DNA from: JOPF133 sp035505095
GTDB taxonomy: Bacteria; Acidobacteriota; Terriglobia; Bryobacterales; Bryobacteraceae
Assembly: GCA_035505095.1 (NCBI GenBank)
Contig: DATJRE010000544.1
Coordinates: 1-15,528 of the forward strand
Length of the DNA: 15,528 bases
Direction: 5' to 3'
Each line of letters begins with the position of its first letter. The first letter of the stretch is position 1. A program made the translations under genes and the position numbers. The notes beneath the pieces were generated by a model. The model was not told where the DNA came from. It did not search any database and was given only the letters and a program-made list of their open reading frames with translations. Shown piece by piece: positions 1 to 7,376 of the stretch.

Positions 1-1
1 G

Positions 2-253
2 GCGGGGCAGAAGGTCATCTCGGATGGTCCTTACCGCTGCGTGCGCCACCCCATGTATTCCGCAATTCTGCTGATGGTACTCGCCACCCCGCTGGCCCTT
101 GGCTCGTACATTGCCGTGCCGCTCACGGTGCTGATTGTCCCGGTGCTGGTGTACCGGCTGGCAAACGAGGAAAAGGTGCTGCTGCGGGAACTGCCGGGCT
201 ATGCGGAATACTGCCGGCGGACGCGCTACCGGCTGGCGCCGTGGGTGTATTAA
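2..253 (+). CDS. ICMT/PEMT-like membrane methyltransferase, C-terminal end (5' partial)
   Basis: The frame is open from base 2 and stops at TAA 251-253, giving the last 83 residues of a protein whose start lies left of the window. The visible part begins with a GPYRCVRHPMYSA motif, which matches the Gly-Pro-Tyr...Arg-His-Pro-x-Tyr signature of the isoprenylcysteine carboxyl methyltransferase / phospholipid methyltransferase superfamily. A long hydrophobic stretch follows (LLMVLATPLALGSY into IAVPLTVLIVPVLVY), then an acidic EE pair and a basic tail (YAEYCRRTRYR), the usual order at the C-terminus of these SAM-dependent membrane enzymes. In the family the RHP and EE elements contribute to cofactor binding. 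The acceptor substrate cannot be read from this fragment. It converges on the DUF1080 gene, with 15 bases between the stops. Confidence 0.8.
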   Translation, partial: AGQKVISDGPYRCVRHPMYSAILLMVLATPLALGSYIAVPLTVLIVPVLVYRLANEEKVLLRELPGYAEYCRRTRYRLAPWVY

Positions 254-268
254 ATTCTCCTGGGTGTG

Positions 269-1012
269 CTAATTCCCGCCCAGCACGCGGATTTTGAGGT
301 TCTGGAACCATGCCTCGGAGCTGTGGTTTTGGAGGCTGATGGGGCTGGTCTCGGCCAGCGGGGCGTCCGGTGGGGAGCCTTTGGGCAGGTCCTTGCGAAG
401 GAGGGCGGCGACGGGCGGATCGGTCAGGTCGAAGGCCACCACCTTCACGCCGTTGAGCCAGTGCTCGACGTGGGTTCCGCGGACCAGCAGGCGCGAATGA
501 TTGAACCGGTCGATGCGGGGCGGAAGATGCGGCACGGGGGCGATCAGGGAATAGAGCGAGGCGGCCACTTTGCGGGGGTCGGAGGCGGCATCGGGGTCGA
601 TATCGTCGGCCAACTGGTATTCCAAGCCGCGGGCGCGCGCCTGGCGTCCGGCGGCATTGGTCCATTCGTCCACCTTCTGAATGCGGTATTTCAGGCCGGT
701 GTTGCCACCGGCGAGGATCTTCCAATCGAATTGGAGGTCGAAGGAACGGAAGGTTTCAGTGGTGCGGATGTCCTGGAAACCGTCTTTGCGTACGAGCGCG
801 TGGAGCGAGCCATCGGCGACGGTCCAGCAATTGGCCGGGAAGGGCTTGCCGGTGATTTCTTCCCAGCCCGCGGTGGTGCGGCCATCGAACAGGAGGCGCC
901 AGCCTTGCTGCCGTTCGGCGTCCGTCAGGCGGTTGGGGTCGGCCGCGCGGGCGGCGGGGAGGGCCAGCAGGAGGAGGAACGCGGTACGGATGGCTGGCAC
1001 GGTTGCTGGCAT
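269..1012 (-). CDS. Secreted DUF1080 (3-keto-disaccharide hydrolase-type) protein
   Basis: This 247-residue protein has a Sec signal peptide: hydrophobic core AFLLLLALPA, likely cleaved after ARA at residue 23. The mature part is a single DUF1080 domain, a LamG/concanavalin-like fold. Recognisable elements are WRLLFDGRTTAGW near the N-terminus, a W-x-VADGSL segment, SFDLQFDWKI followed by GGNTGLKYRI, GLEYQLADD, and a late HWLNG motif. Family members act on or bind 3-keto-sugars and related glycans outside the cytoplasm; the substrate here is unknown. I chose the ATG at 1012 because it places the signal peptide at the N-terminus. The frame stays open 34 codons further upstream, but that extension is Arg/Pro-rich and not signal-like. 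There is no strong Shine-Dalgarno; a TATCAT hexamer lies 12 bases upstream. Confidence 0.88.
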   Translation of the reverse strand: MPATVPAIRTAFLLLLALPAARAADPNRLTDAERQQGWRLLFDGRTTAGWEEITGKPFPANCWTVADGSLHALVRKDGFQDIRTTETFRSFDLQFDWKILAGGNTGLKYRIQKVDEWTNAAGRQARARGLEYQLADDIDPDAASDPRKVAASLYSLIAPVPHLPPRIDRFNHSRLLVRGTHVEHWLNGVKVVAFDLTDPPVAALLRKDLPKGSPPDAPLAETSPISLQNHSSEAWFQNLKIRVLGGN

Positions 1013-1024
1013 GGTTCGGCTCTC

Positions 1025-1030
1025 ATGATA
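1025..1030 (-). promoter_or_regulatory. Putative -10 element of the DUF1080 gene
   Basis: Read on the minus strand this is TATCAT, one mismatch from TATAAT, in an otherwise GC-rich stretch. It ends 12 bases before the chosen ATG, so a transcript starting 6-7 bases downstream would have a leader of only about 5 bases. No convincing -35 is visible. Confidence 0.35.
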
Positions 1031-1122
1031 CACAGTCCGGAGACGCGGCGCGGCCGGAGCGCAAAAGCGGGGTGGCCGGGTCCGGCTGGGGTCGCCGCTC
1101 CTGACCATCCGCACTGCGTTTT

Positions 1123-1389
1123 TCAGGAATGCTCCCGTTCCGCGGGCTTTCCGGCATCTCCCCGGTACCCGGGACAGGAGAGCACCGGAAGCCGCGGATA
1201 CTTTGGAAAGCGCGGGTCAGCGCTGGAGAGCAGGCACCGGTAGAAGATGGATCCCCGGTCCGAGCGCGTCGTCCTGGCATAGGCGCAAGTGGCGCAGAGG
1301 CCAACCGGGTTGTCGCTGCTGGCGCTTGGATCCCTGCTCTGGGGCGTTAAGTCCCTGTGGCGCTTTAGTAAAAATAGATCGTCGGGCAT
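1123..1389 (-). CDS. Small conserved four-cysteine protein, probably metal-binding
   Basis: The frame encodes 88 residues. The core from about residue 29 to 76 looks like a conserved small-protein family I have seen as hypothetical in acidobacteria and other bacteria. A CATC motif (C32, C35) is followed by RSDRGSIFYRC (C52), then DPRFPKYPRLPVLSCPGY (C72). Four cysteines spaced this way suggest one zinc or iron site. No signal peptide or membrane segment is seen, so it is probably cytoplasmic. The start is uncertain: ATG 1389 is the only canonical start before the core, its first codons are AT-richer than the rest, and there is no clear Shine-Dalgarno. It stands alone between the TPR gene and the DUF1080 gene on the same strand. 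Function unknown; family recognition is from memory of the motif. Confidence 0.68.
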   Translation of the reverse strand: MPDDLFLLKRHRDLTPQSRDPSASSDNPVGLCATCAYARTTRSDRGSIFYRCLLSSADPRFPKYPRLPVLSCPGYRGDAGKPAEREHS

Positions 1390-1667
1390 TCGTCTGCATC
1401 CAGCTTACCCGAAGGTTCTCTATCGCAAGCCCTTCCGGAGACGGCTGGCATTCCGCCCCTGGTGAGCGGTCGCGGAGGTCTCCCTGAAGTCTGCAACGGA
1501 GCCGGCTTTGTGCTGCCAATACCGGCTGCCACCACTCCCCGCGACACCGAGGAGTTCCACCTGGCTAATCCGGGCGCGCCAAGACAGGCCGGCCAAATCT
1601 ATCGCCCGGACCAACTCATTCCGCGGTACGCCGGCTTCTTCGAATCCGTAGCCAACAGCCAGGGTGC
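1390..1667 (-). other. Gene-poor gap after the TPR gene
   Basis: About 280 bases hold no gene I can support. An 83-residue frame (1671 down to 1420, minus) begins at an ATG overlapping the TPR gene's stop as ATGA, a layout typical of translational coupling. However, its protein matches no family I recognise and its codon use is mixed. A plus-strand frame (1462-1680) is equally unconvincing. No tRNA, terminator or repeat stands out. Confidence 0.4.
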
Positions 1668-3701
1668 TCATCGTGGCTGAACCGCGTGCAGGCGTTCCAG
1701 CATTTGTCGAACTACCGCTAAATCGGGCTTCAGGCGCAATACGGTTTCCAAATGCTCGGTTCCCTCCGCCATGCGGCCGGCCTTCAGCAGCGCCAGCGCC
1801 AGGTTGTACTGTGCTTGCAGGTCGCCGGGATTGATCCGCACAGCCTCCTCGAAATGATTGATGGCCTCAGGCAATCCGCCCGGAACACCCAGTAGCGCCA
1901 AGCCCAGGTTCAGGTGAGCCTCCGGATAGTCAGGGTTCAGGCGAATTGCCGCTTCGTACTCGGCAATCTCGTCCGACGACCGGCCCGGCATCCTGGCCAG
2001 AGCGGTGCCCAGATTGTTGTGGAGTTCCGCCAGATCGGGCGCCAGAGTCAACGCGGCTCGCAGATGGTCCACCGCCTCAGGCAACCGGCCCGGGACCTGC
2101 ATCAGCGCATTGGCCAGATTATTGTGCGCGTATACGAAATTGGGCTGAATGCGCAGCGCGGCTTCATATTGGTCGATCGCCTCGGGCAAACGGCCGGGAA
2201 TTCGCGCCAGGACGCTTCCCAGGTTGTTGTGAATCGCCGCCGCATCGGAGTGGCCTCGCAGGGCCGCTTCCAGGTGCGCGACGGCTTCCGGCAGCCGGTC
2301 AGGATTCTGCTCCAGAGCGTTCCCCAGGTTGTTGTGTGCCTCGGCGTAGTCCGGCCTGATCCGCAAAGCCGCTTCAAACTCGGCAATCGCCTCTGGCATT
2401 CCGCCGGGGGTTTTCACCAGGATGCTTCCCAGGTTGTTGTGCGCCATCCAGGACTCAGGATTGCGCAGCAAGGTAGTGCGATAGAGAGTTTCAGGGTCCC
2501 GGTACATATGGGTCTGATTCCAGGTCAGCATAAACAACGCCGCCAGCAATGCGCCTGTTGGCAGAGTAGCCATCCATCGGCTTCCGGTGGGAATTCGGCC
2601 GGCCGCAATCGTCAAGCCGTAAGCCGCCGGCACGAGGATTCCCAGACTGGCCAGGTATTGGAAGTGATCGGCGACGTAAGAGAAGATAAAAGGGTACACA
2701 TTGAAGAACCCCAGGGCCGGAAATAGCGTTCCACCGAAATAGAGGAAAGCGGCGAGAGGTCCTCGCTGTCTTCTCGCCAGCAAGGCCAGCGCGCCCGCCA
2801 GCGCCAGAACTCCCAGCGGAAAGAGATACTGCCACCACTCTGCCGGGTCAATGGTCCAACGCGGATAAGTGAACGTCAGGTTGGCCGGCCAAATCAGTTT
2901 GCCCAGGTAAAAGAAGATCACGCGGCCCGCCAATAAGGTTCTTTGCAGGAGGCTCAAGGCGAACTCCGGGCCTTCCGCTGCGATGAAGCTCCGTTCTATC
3001 CAGGCGGTAAACAGTCCTAAGCCGGCGCCCAGCAGGAAGAACGGCGCCAATGGCTGAACGTCGCGCTTCCACTCAAGCCGCTTGCGCTGCCACCAGAAGA
3101 TCAGCAACAGGGCGGCCGGCAGAGTGCAGGTGACCGTCTTACTCAACAGCGCCAGCACAAACAGCCCCAGCGCCTGGAAGTAGGCTGCCCTCCGCCGCGT
3201 CCGATCGAAGTTCAGATAGGTTAAGGCCGCGGCCAGGTAGAAGACCGCCGAGAGCGTGCTTTTCTGTTCGGAGATCCAGGCCACCGCCTCCACCGAGACC
3301 GGGTGGAGAGCGAACAGGAAGGCGGCCAGCCATGCGCCCGGCAAACCAAGCCGGCGCAGAATCAACACCAGCAGGCACGCCGCCAGAACATGCAGACACA
3401 GGTTGGTGAGGTGGTAGCCCAAAACCGCGTCCCCCCACACCCGGTGCTCCACCCAGAACGCGCTGTGCAGCACCGGATAATATTGCTGGGTGGCGCCCGG
3501 CTCCATCCAGATGCGGACCAGGCCGTGCAGAGACTGTAGTTCCGGCTTGGTCACATGGGCGTTGTCGTCCCAGAGAAGTTCGCCGTTCAGCGCCGGCCAG
3601 TAAGCGAACAAAGTGGCGCAAAAAAGCAGCCCCGCAAGCGCCAGGTCTGGGAAGAGGCGGGAGCGGTGGGGAACGGCTGCGGCAGAACGCTTTTTGGCCA
3701 C
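1668..3701 (-). CDS. TMTC-like polytopic membrane protein with C-terminal TPRs (putative GT-C glycosyltransferase)
   Basis: This 677-residue protein has two halves. Residues 17 to about 395 contain some ten hydrophobic helices, with a WDD motif (D45, D46) in the loop after the first. A paired acidic motif in that loop is the usual catalytic feature of GT-C lipid-phosphosugar-dependent glycosyltransferases. The HPVSVEAVAWISEQKSTL segment (133-150) and the SYVADHFQYLASLG segment (341-354) are signatures of the bacterial PMT/TMTC-like family. Residues 421-664 are seven TPRs. Known eukaryotic TMTCs O-mannosylate proteins; a protein-glycosylation role here is inference. The start is GTG at 3701, because no ATG occurs before the first transmembrane segment. 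It has no Shine-Dalgarno but a TACAAT hexamer 13 bases upstream. It is divergent from the sulfatase gene. Confidence 0.85.
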   Translation of the reverse strand: MAKKRSAAAVPHRSRLFPDLALAGLLFCATLFAYWPALNGELLWDDNAHVTKPELQSLHGLVRIWMEPGATQQYYPVLHSAFWVEHRVWGDAVLGYHLTNLCLHVLAACLLVLILRRLGLPGAWLAAFLFALHPVSVEAVAWISEQKSTLSAVFYLAAALTYLNFDRTRRRAAYFQALGLFVLALLSKTVTCTLPAALLLIFWWQRKRLEWKRDVQPLAPFFLLGAGLGLFTAWIERSFIAAEGPEFALSLLQRTLLAGRVIFFYLGKLIWPANLTFTYPRWTIDPAEWWQYLFPLGVLALAGALALLARRQRGPLAAFLYFGGTLFPALGFFNVYPFIFSYVADHFQYLASLGILVPAAYGLTIAAGRIPTGSRWMATLPTGALLAALFMLTWNQTHMYRDPETLYRTTLLRNPESWMAHNNLGSILVKTPGGMPEAIAEFEAALRIRPDYAEAHNNLGNALEQNPDRLPEAVAHLEAALRGHSDAAAIHNNLGSVLARIPGRLPEAIDQYEAALRIQPNFVYAHNNLANALMQVPGRLPEAVDHLRAALTLAPDLAELHNNLGTALARMPGRSSDEIAEYEAAIRLNPDYPEAHLNLGLALLGVPGGLPEAINHFEEAVRINPGDLQAQYNLALALLKAGRMAEGTEHLETVLRLKPDLAVVRQMLERLHAVQPR
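1710..2441 (-). repeat. Seven tandem TPR-coding units
   Basis: The C-terminal part of the membrane protein consists of six consecutive 35-residue units and one of 34. Each begins with an HNNLG-like motif; the first five carry a PGRLPEA-type turn in mid-unit, and most end in ALRIxPDxAEA. In DNA this gives a 105-base periodicity, visible as a gttgttgtg-like block at the head of each unit. The extra residue relative to a canonical 34-residue TPR sits in the turn between helices A and B. Confidence 0.9.
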
Positions 3702-3714
3702 GGGGTAAGGTTCA

Positions 3715-3720
3715 ATTGTA
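3715..3720 (-). promoter_or_regulatory. Putative -10 element of the TPR/GT-C gene
   Basis: TACAAT on the minus strand ends 13 bases before the GTG start. The 13 bases between contain no Shine-Dalgarno. No good -35 is seen at 17 bases. Confidence 0.35.
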
Positions 3721-3838
3721 TCGGTTGCGGCGAATGGTTTGGCCGCCAGGAGTCAGCCAGGAATCATCGGTCCGCCTCACCGGTGCATAATCAGAGGGGG
3801 CCCGGTGGGCCGCCGACTTCGCGTTTCAGGTGCCCCAA

Positions 3839-5392
3839 ATGAATCGTCGCGAACTGCTGAAATCGTCCCTTCTGGCGGCCACCGCCGCGGCTGCTCCGCC
3901 TGCGCCGGCGCAGCAAACCATCCGCGTGCCGCAGCCCACGGCGCACAACTGGCCGGAGGCCGCGCGCGAGACGTCGGGCGGCCGCATGCCCAACGTGCTG
4001 TGGATCTGCGCCGACCAGCAGCGCTTCGATACCATCGCCGGCCTCAACAACACCCACATCCTCACACCCAACCTGCGCCGGTTCATGGACGAGTCGGTGA
4101 CCTTCACCCACGCCTTTGTGCAGAACCCGGTGTGCTCGCCCTCGCGCGGGAGTTTCCTCACCGGCCGCTACCCGCATACTACCGGGCTACGCGCCAACGG
4201 GCAGCGCATCCGCCCCAGCGAGCAACTGGTCCCCCGCACGCTGGCGGACCACGGCTACACCTGCGGACTTTCCGGGAAGCTGCATCTCTCGCCCTGCGCC
4301 GGCGGGCGCAACGAAAACCGCATCGACGACGGCTACCAGGTGTTCTGGTGGAGTCACGATCTGAGCGATCAGTGGCCCGGCAAAAACATGTGGCGCGTGT
4401 GGCTGAAGGACCGCGGGGTGAAGTGGCCCGATCCGCCGCCCAAGACCGAAGCCTGGGGCGTGCCCGTCGATCCCATATATACCCAGACCGCCTGGTGCTC
4501 GGACATGGCCATTGACTTCATCCGCCAGCAGCGCCAGTTCAACCCGTGGCTGTTCTCAGTGAACATCTTCCAGCCGCACCATCCCTTCTGGCCCACCAAA
4601 GATTACCTTGCGCACTACGACCCCGCTAAGCTTCCGTCTCCGAGATACCAGGAGGGCGAACTGGATGGCAAGCCGGTCTTCCAACGCGTCGATCACCAGG
4701 CGGCCTACGGCGGCACGGCCGTCTCGTTTGCCAAAACCGACGATCTGACGCACCGCCAGATTACCGCGGCCTACTACGCCATGATCGAGCAGGTGGACAC
4801 CGAAGTCGGCCGCATGCTGAAGGTCCTGGAAAATACCGGGCAGGCCGAAAACACCATCGTGATCTATATGAGCGACCACGGCGAGATGCTCGGCGACCAC
4901 GGCATCTACCTGAAAGGGCCGTATTTCTACGACTGCATGATCCGCGTGCCCTTGATGATCCGCTGGCCCGGCCGGTACAAAGCCGGACTTCGGAGCGACG
5001 CGCTGGTGGAAATGGTGGACCTGGCCCCCACCCTGCTGGAGGCGGCCGGCGTGCCGGTTCCGGCGGGCATGCAGGGGCGTTCGCTGACTCCGGTGCTGAC
5101 GGGCACGGCCACCCGGCACCGCGACTCCATCTACTCCGAGCATTTCGACTCCTCCTTCCTGTACGACCCGCCGCCGATGGGAGCCTGCGTCCGCACCGAG
5201 CGGTACAAGCTGTCGTACTTCCAGCATCTCGCCGGCGGCGAGTTATACGACCTCGAAAAGGATCCCGGCGAGGTGGAGAATCTGTGGGCCTCGCCCGGGG
5301 CCAAAGGCGTCCGCCAGGAGATGATGGAGAAGCTCATGGGGCGGATGATCGACACCGTGGACCCGCTGCCCGAACGTAAAACGCTCTGGTAG
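3839..5392 (+). CDS. Tat-exported type I sulfatase
   Basis: The protein has 517 residues. It opens with a twin-arginine signal (NRRELLKSSLLAATAA, then an Ala/Pro region), so export in a folded state is likely. The sulfatase core follows. PNVLWICADQQR carries the N-terminal metal-binding acid. CSPSRGSFLTGR holds the Cys99 that would be converted to formylglycine (CxPSR type). SGKLHL is the GKWHLG-like motif, QPHHPF supplies a histidine, and SDHGEMLGDHG (D346, H347) completes the metal site. A C-terminal DLEKDPGEVENLW segment is typical of the family. It hydrolyses sulfate esters, perhaps on polysaccharides; the substrate cannot be told. I chose ATG 3839 over in-frame GTG 3830 because it puts the RR motif near the start and has a weak CAGG 8 bases upstream. 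It converges on the SDR gene. Confidence 0.93.
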   Translation: MNRRELLKSSLLAATAAAAPPAPAQQTIRVPQPTAHNWPEAARETSGGRMPNVLWICADQQRFDTIAGLNNTHILTPNLRRFMDESVTFTHAFVQNPVCSPSRGSFLTGRYPHTTGLRANGQRIRPSEQLVPRTLADHGYTCGLSGKLHLSPCAGGRNENRIDDGYQVFWWSHDLSDQWPGKNMWRVWLKDRGVKWPDPPPKTEAWGVPVDPIYTQTAWCSDMAIDFIRQQRQFNPWLFSVNIFQPHHPFWPTKDYLAHYDPAKLPSPRYQEGELDGKPVFQRVDHQAAYGGTAVSFAKTDDLTHRQITAAYYAMIEQVDTEVGRMLKVLENTGQAENTIVIYMSDHGEMLGDHGIYLKGPYFYDCMIRVPLMIRWPGRYKAGLRSDALVEMVDLAPTLLEAAGVPVPAGMQGRSLTPVLTGTATRHRDSIYSEHFDSSFLYDPPPMGACVRTERYKLSYFQHLAGGELYDLEKDPGEVENLWASPGAKGVRQEMMEKLMGRMIDTVDPLPERKTLW

Positions 5393-5451
5393 AGAGCCTT
5401 ATTGCGGTATCCGAAACACTCCGGCGAGATGGCCGGCGGATAGCAGAGAGA

Positions 5452-6210
5452 TCAGCGCGCCAGCCAGCCGCCGTCGATGACGATGTCGGTGCCCGTGATA
5501 AATCCCGCCGCCTCCGAACAGAGATACACGGCCAGTTGGCCGATCTCCTCCACTTTGCCCCAGCGGCCCAGCGGGATGCTGGCCAGGAACTGGGCATTCA
5601 GCTCACGGTTTTCGATCAGCGGGCGGTTCATCTCGGTGGCGCACGGACCGGGACTGATACCGTTGACGGTAATCGCCTCCGCCGCCAGTTCCAGCGCCAG
5701 CGTGCGGGTGATCCCGATCAGCGCCGACTTGCTGGCCGCATAGGCCGCCCGCCCCGGCAAAGATACCCAGCTCATGATGGACGTCATGTTGAGGATGCGG
5801 CCGTAGCCCTGGCCGGTCATGTGGGGAATCATCGACCGGCACATCAGGAACGCGGCGGTGACGTTGGTGTCCATCACCCGCCGCCACTCCTCCAGGGTAA
5901 ATTCAGTTACCGGTTTGCGCACGTTGACGCCGGCGTTGTTAATCAGGATATGGACCTTGCCGAACCGCTCGACAATCTGCGCTTCGAGCGCGCGCACCTG
6001 GTCCTCGTTGGTGACGTCCGCCTGAAAAGCTTCCGCCTCGCCCCCCGCGGCCTGGATTTCGCCCGCCACCGTGCGCAGCAGCGCCAGGTCGCGCGATACC
6101 AGCGCCACGTGCGCGCCCTCGGCGGCCAGCGCCTGCGCCATGGCTTTGCCCAGACCTTTGCTGGCGCCGGTGATTACGGCGGTGCGCCCTTCCACCCGGC
6201 GGTCCTTCAT
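5452..6210 (-). CDS. SDR-family NAD(P)-dependent oxidoreductase
   Basis: A classical short-chain dehydrogenase/reductase of 252 residues, the usual length. It shows TGASKGLG at 14-21 (cofactor glycine motif), NNAG at 91-94, N116, and the catalytic S144, Y157 and K161 (YAASK). SPGP and a C-terminal GTDIVIDGGW complete the pattern. An arginine after the second strand (SRD, residues 39-41) hints at NADPH preference, but this is weak. It resembles gluconate 5-dehydrogenase and 3-oxoacyl reductase-type members; the substrate is not determinable. Its ATG overlaps the stop of the upstream PH-domain gene as ATGA, so the two are probably translationally coupled. Confidence 0.92.
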   Translation of the reverse strand: MKDRRVEGRTAVITGASKGLGKAMAQALAAEGAHVALVSRDLALLRTVAGEIQAAGGEAEAFQADVTNEDQVRALEAQIVERFGKVHILINNAGVNVRKPVTEFTLEEWRRVMDTNVTAAFLMCRSMIPHMTGQGYGRILNMTSIMSWVSLPGRAAYAASKSALIGITRTLALELAAEAITVNGISPGPCATEMNRPLIENRELNAQFLASIPLGRWGKVEEIGQLAVYLCSEAAGFITGTDIVIDGGWLAR

Positions 6211-6653
6211 GCGGAGACCGCCCCTCCCTGCGCGCGATTCATGATTTCGTCGGCCAATGGCTGCGGGTTGTCCACATTGTGGATGGTCAGCCGGCTGGCC
6301 TCTCCGGCGGTTTCGATGGAAAGATCGCCCACGCCGAAAATGCGCTGCGAGAGCCGCTGATCCACGCGCACGTCTTGTATCTTATTCAGTTGGATGCTGC
6401 GGGTACTCTTGGAAGCCAGACCGGTTTCGCAACGCAGCCGGTCCCCGGTAATGGTAGTGGTGGTCAGCCGCCGCTTCATGGCGCGCATCGCAGGCCAGAT
6501 CAGGATCAGCGGCGGCAGCGCCATGATCCAGGCACCCACCGCATTCTTCCACGAAACCAGGTAGCCAATCTCCAAACCCAGAAAGACGATTGATGCGGCG
6601 ATCGCCCCCGCCTTTACGAATTTCCCAGTGGGCCGGATAACCAGATCTGGCAC
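6207..6653 (-). CDS. Membrane protein with bacterial PH domain (bPH2/YdbS-like)
   Basis: The protein has 148 residues. Two hydrophobic helices at about 14-33 and 40-57 are followed by a bacterial Pleckstrin-homology domain from about 62 to 145. The pattern RLTTTTITGDRL, then STRSIQLNKIQDVRVDQ and FGVGDLSIETAG, is characteristic of the DUF304/bPH2 family. The role of these small membrane PH proteins is poorly known; YdbS/YdbT relatives are linked to resistance to antimicrobial compounds. The start is GTG 6653, supported by a GGGAG Shine-Dalgarno 9 bases upstream. It lies 54 bases after the DtxR-like gene and overlaps the SDR gene by 4 bases. Confidence 0.85.
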   Translation of the reverse strand: MPDLVIRPTGKFVKAGAIAASIVFLGLEIGYLVSWKNAVGAWIMALPPLILIWPAMRAMKRRLTTTTITGDRLRCETGLASKSTRSIQLNKIQDVRVDQRLSQRIFGVGDLSIETAGEASRLTIHNVDNPQPLADEIMNRAQGGAVSA

Positions 6654-6675
6654 AGTCGCGTTCTCCCGCTTGGTT

Positions 6676-6681
6676 ATTGTA
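6676..6681 (-). promoter_or_regulatory. Putative -10 element for the PH-SDR pair
   Basis: TACAAT on the minus strand lies 22 bases before the GTG of the PH gene, with a GGGAG ribosome binding site between. It could give the PH-SDR pair its own promoter inside the gap after the DtxR-like gene. No clear -35. Confidence 0.3.
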
Positions 6682-6707
6682 CCGCGCGAGCCCGAAGCGC
6701 GGAGCGT

Positions 6708-7358
6708 CTACACCGCCCGCATCCACACCTTGGCCGCCGCCGGCCGCGGGACGGTGACGGTGTGAGACCCGCTGCGCACCTCCAGCCGCACACCCGCCGC
6801 CAGGACTTCCACTTCCACGCCCGGACGGAGGCCCAATCCGTCCAGAAATTCCAGCAGGCTGCGATCCCGCTCGAAGACGCTGACCACCTGCAGCCGCTCG
6901 CCCGCGCGCGCCTCGTCCAGGGTTTTCAGGCCCTGGCGGCGCCGCTCTCCAGGCGAATCCAGGCCCACCTCGTTGCCGTGCGGGCAGGCCCCGCCGGTGC
7001 CCAGTTTCTCCGCCAGCTTGCGCTCGAAGTCGGCCGAGACGGCATGCTCCAGTTGCTCGGCCTCATCGTGCACCTTGTACCATTCCAGGCCGAAGATCTC
7101 CGAGAGCATGCGCTCGATCAGATGATGCCGGTTCAGAACCCGGTTGGCGATCTCGCGGCCCATGGGCGTGAGGCTGATCTGCCCTTCGGCATCCACCAGG
7201 ATCAGCGAATCGCGTTTGAGGCGCTTGATGGCCATGGTGACGGCCGGCGCGGAAACGTGCAGCCACCGGGCGAGCGTGACCGCCTTCACGGTCTCGCCCT
7301 CCGACTGGGCCTCCGCCACAGCTTTGAGGTAGTTTTCCTTGGAGATGGTGATGCGCAC
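6708..7358 (-). CDS. DtxR/MntR-family metal-dependent transcriptional regulator
   Basis: The protein has 216 residues. A winged helix-turn-helix spans about 8-66 (LARWLHVSAPAVTMAIKRL is the recognition region). A dimerisation and metal-binding domain covers about 70-130, and a C-terminal SH3/FeoA-like domain about 145-215. Visible metal-site elements are RHHLIE at 77-82 and E101-x-x-E104-H105. Glu at 101, rather than the Cys of DtxR, resembles MntR and suggests Mn(II) or Fe(II) sensing. At the N-terminal ligand positions it appears to have N9 and K12 instead of the MntR Asp and Glu. The family CPHGN motif is present at 125-129. The start is GTG 7358 without a Shine-Dalgarno; a TAGAAT hexamer lies 12 bases upstream. 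It is divergent from the ADOP permease and heads the PH-SDR cluster. Confidence 0.92.
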   Translation of the reverse strand: MRITISKENYLKAVAEAQSEGETVKAVTLARWLHVSAPAVTMAIKRLKRDSLILVDAEGQISLTPMGREIANRVLNRHHLIERMLSEIFGLEWYKVHDEAEQLEHAVSADFERKLAEKLGTGGACPHGNEVGLDSPGERRRQGLKTLDEARAGERLQVVSVFERDRSLLEFLDGLGLRPGVEVEVLAAGVRLEVRSGSHTVTVPRPAAAKVWMRAV

Positions 7359-7370
7359 AGGGACAACTAA

Positions 7371-7376
7371 ATTCTA
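7371..7376 (-). promoter_or_regulatory. Putative -10 element of the DtxR-like gene
   Basis: TAGAAT on the minus strand ends 12 bases before the GTG start, with no Shine-Dalgarno in between. No convincing -35. Confidence 0.35.

Noticed and set aside
266..1243. 325-codon plus-strand frame
   Set aside because: Antisense to the DUF1080 gene, which has a signal peptide and family motifs.
1710..2441. 105-base periodic repeat as a possible CRISPR or satellite
   Set aside because: It is in frame, translates to TPR units and has no constant repeat plus unique spacer structure.
3799..3811. GGCCC/GGGCC hairpin in the sulfatase leader
   Set aside because: Five pairs with a 3-base loop; no supporting riboswitch or attenuator structure.
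3830..3838. GTG start for the sulfatase
   Set aside because: ATG 3839 gives a standard Tat signal with a weak but better-placed AGG.
5421..5436. CCGGC/GCCGG hairpin between the convergent sulfatase and SDR genes
   Set aside because: Only five pairs and no T-run, so too weak to call a terminator.
6682..6702. CCGCGC/GCGCGG hairpin between the DtxR and PH genes
   Set aside because: Six pairs with a 9-base loop and no T-run; common by chance at this GC content.
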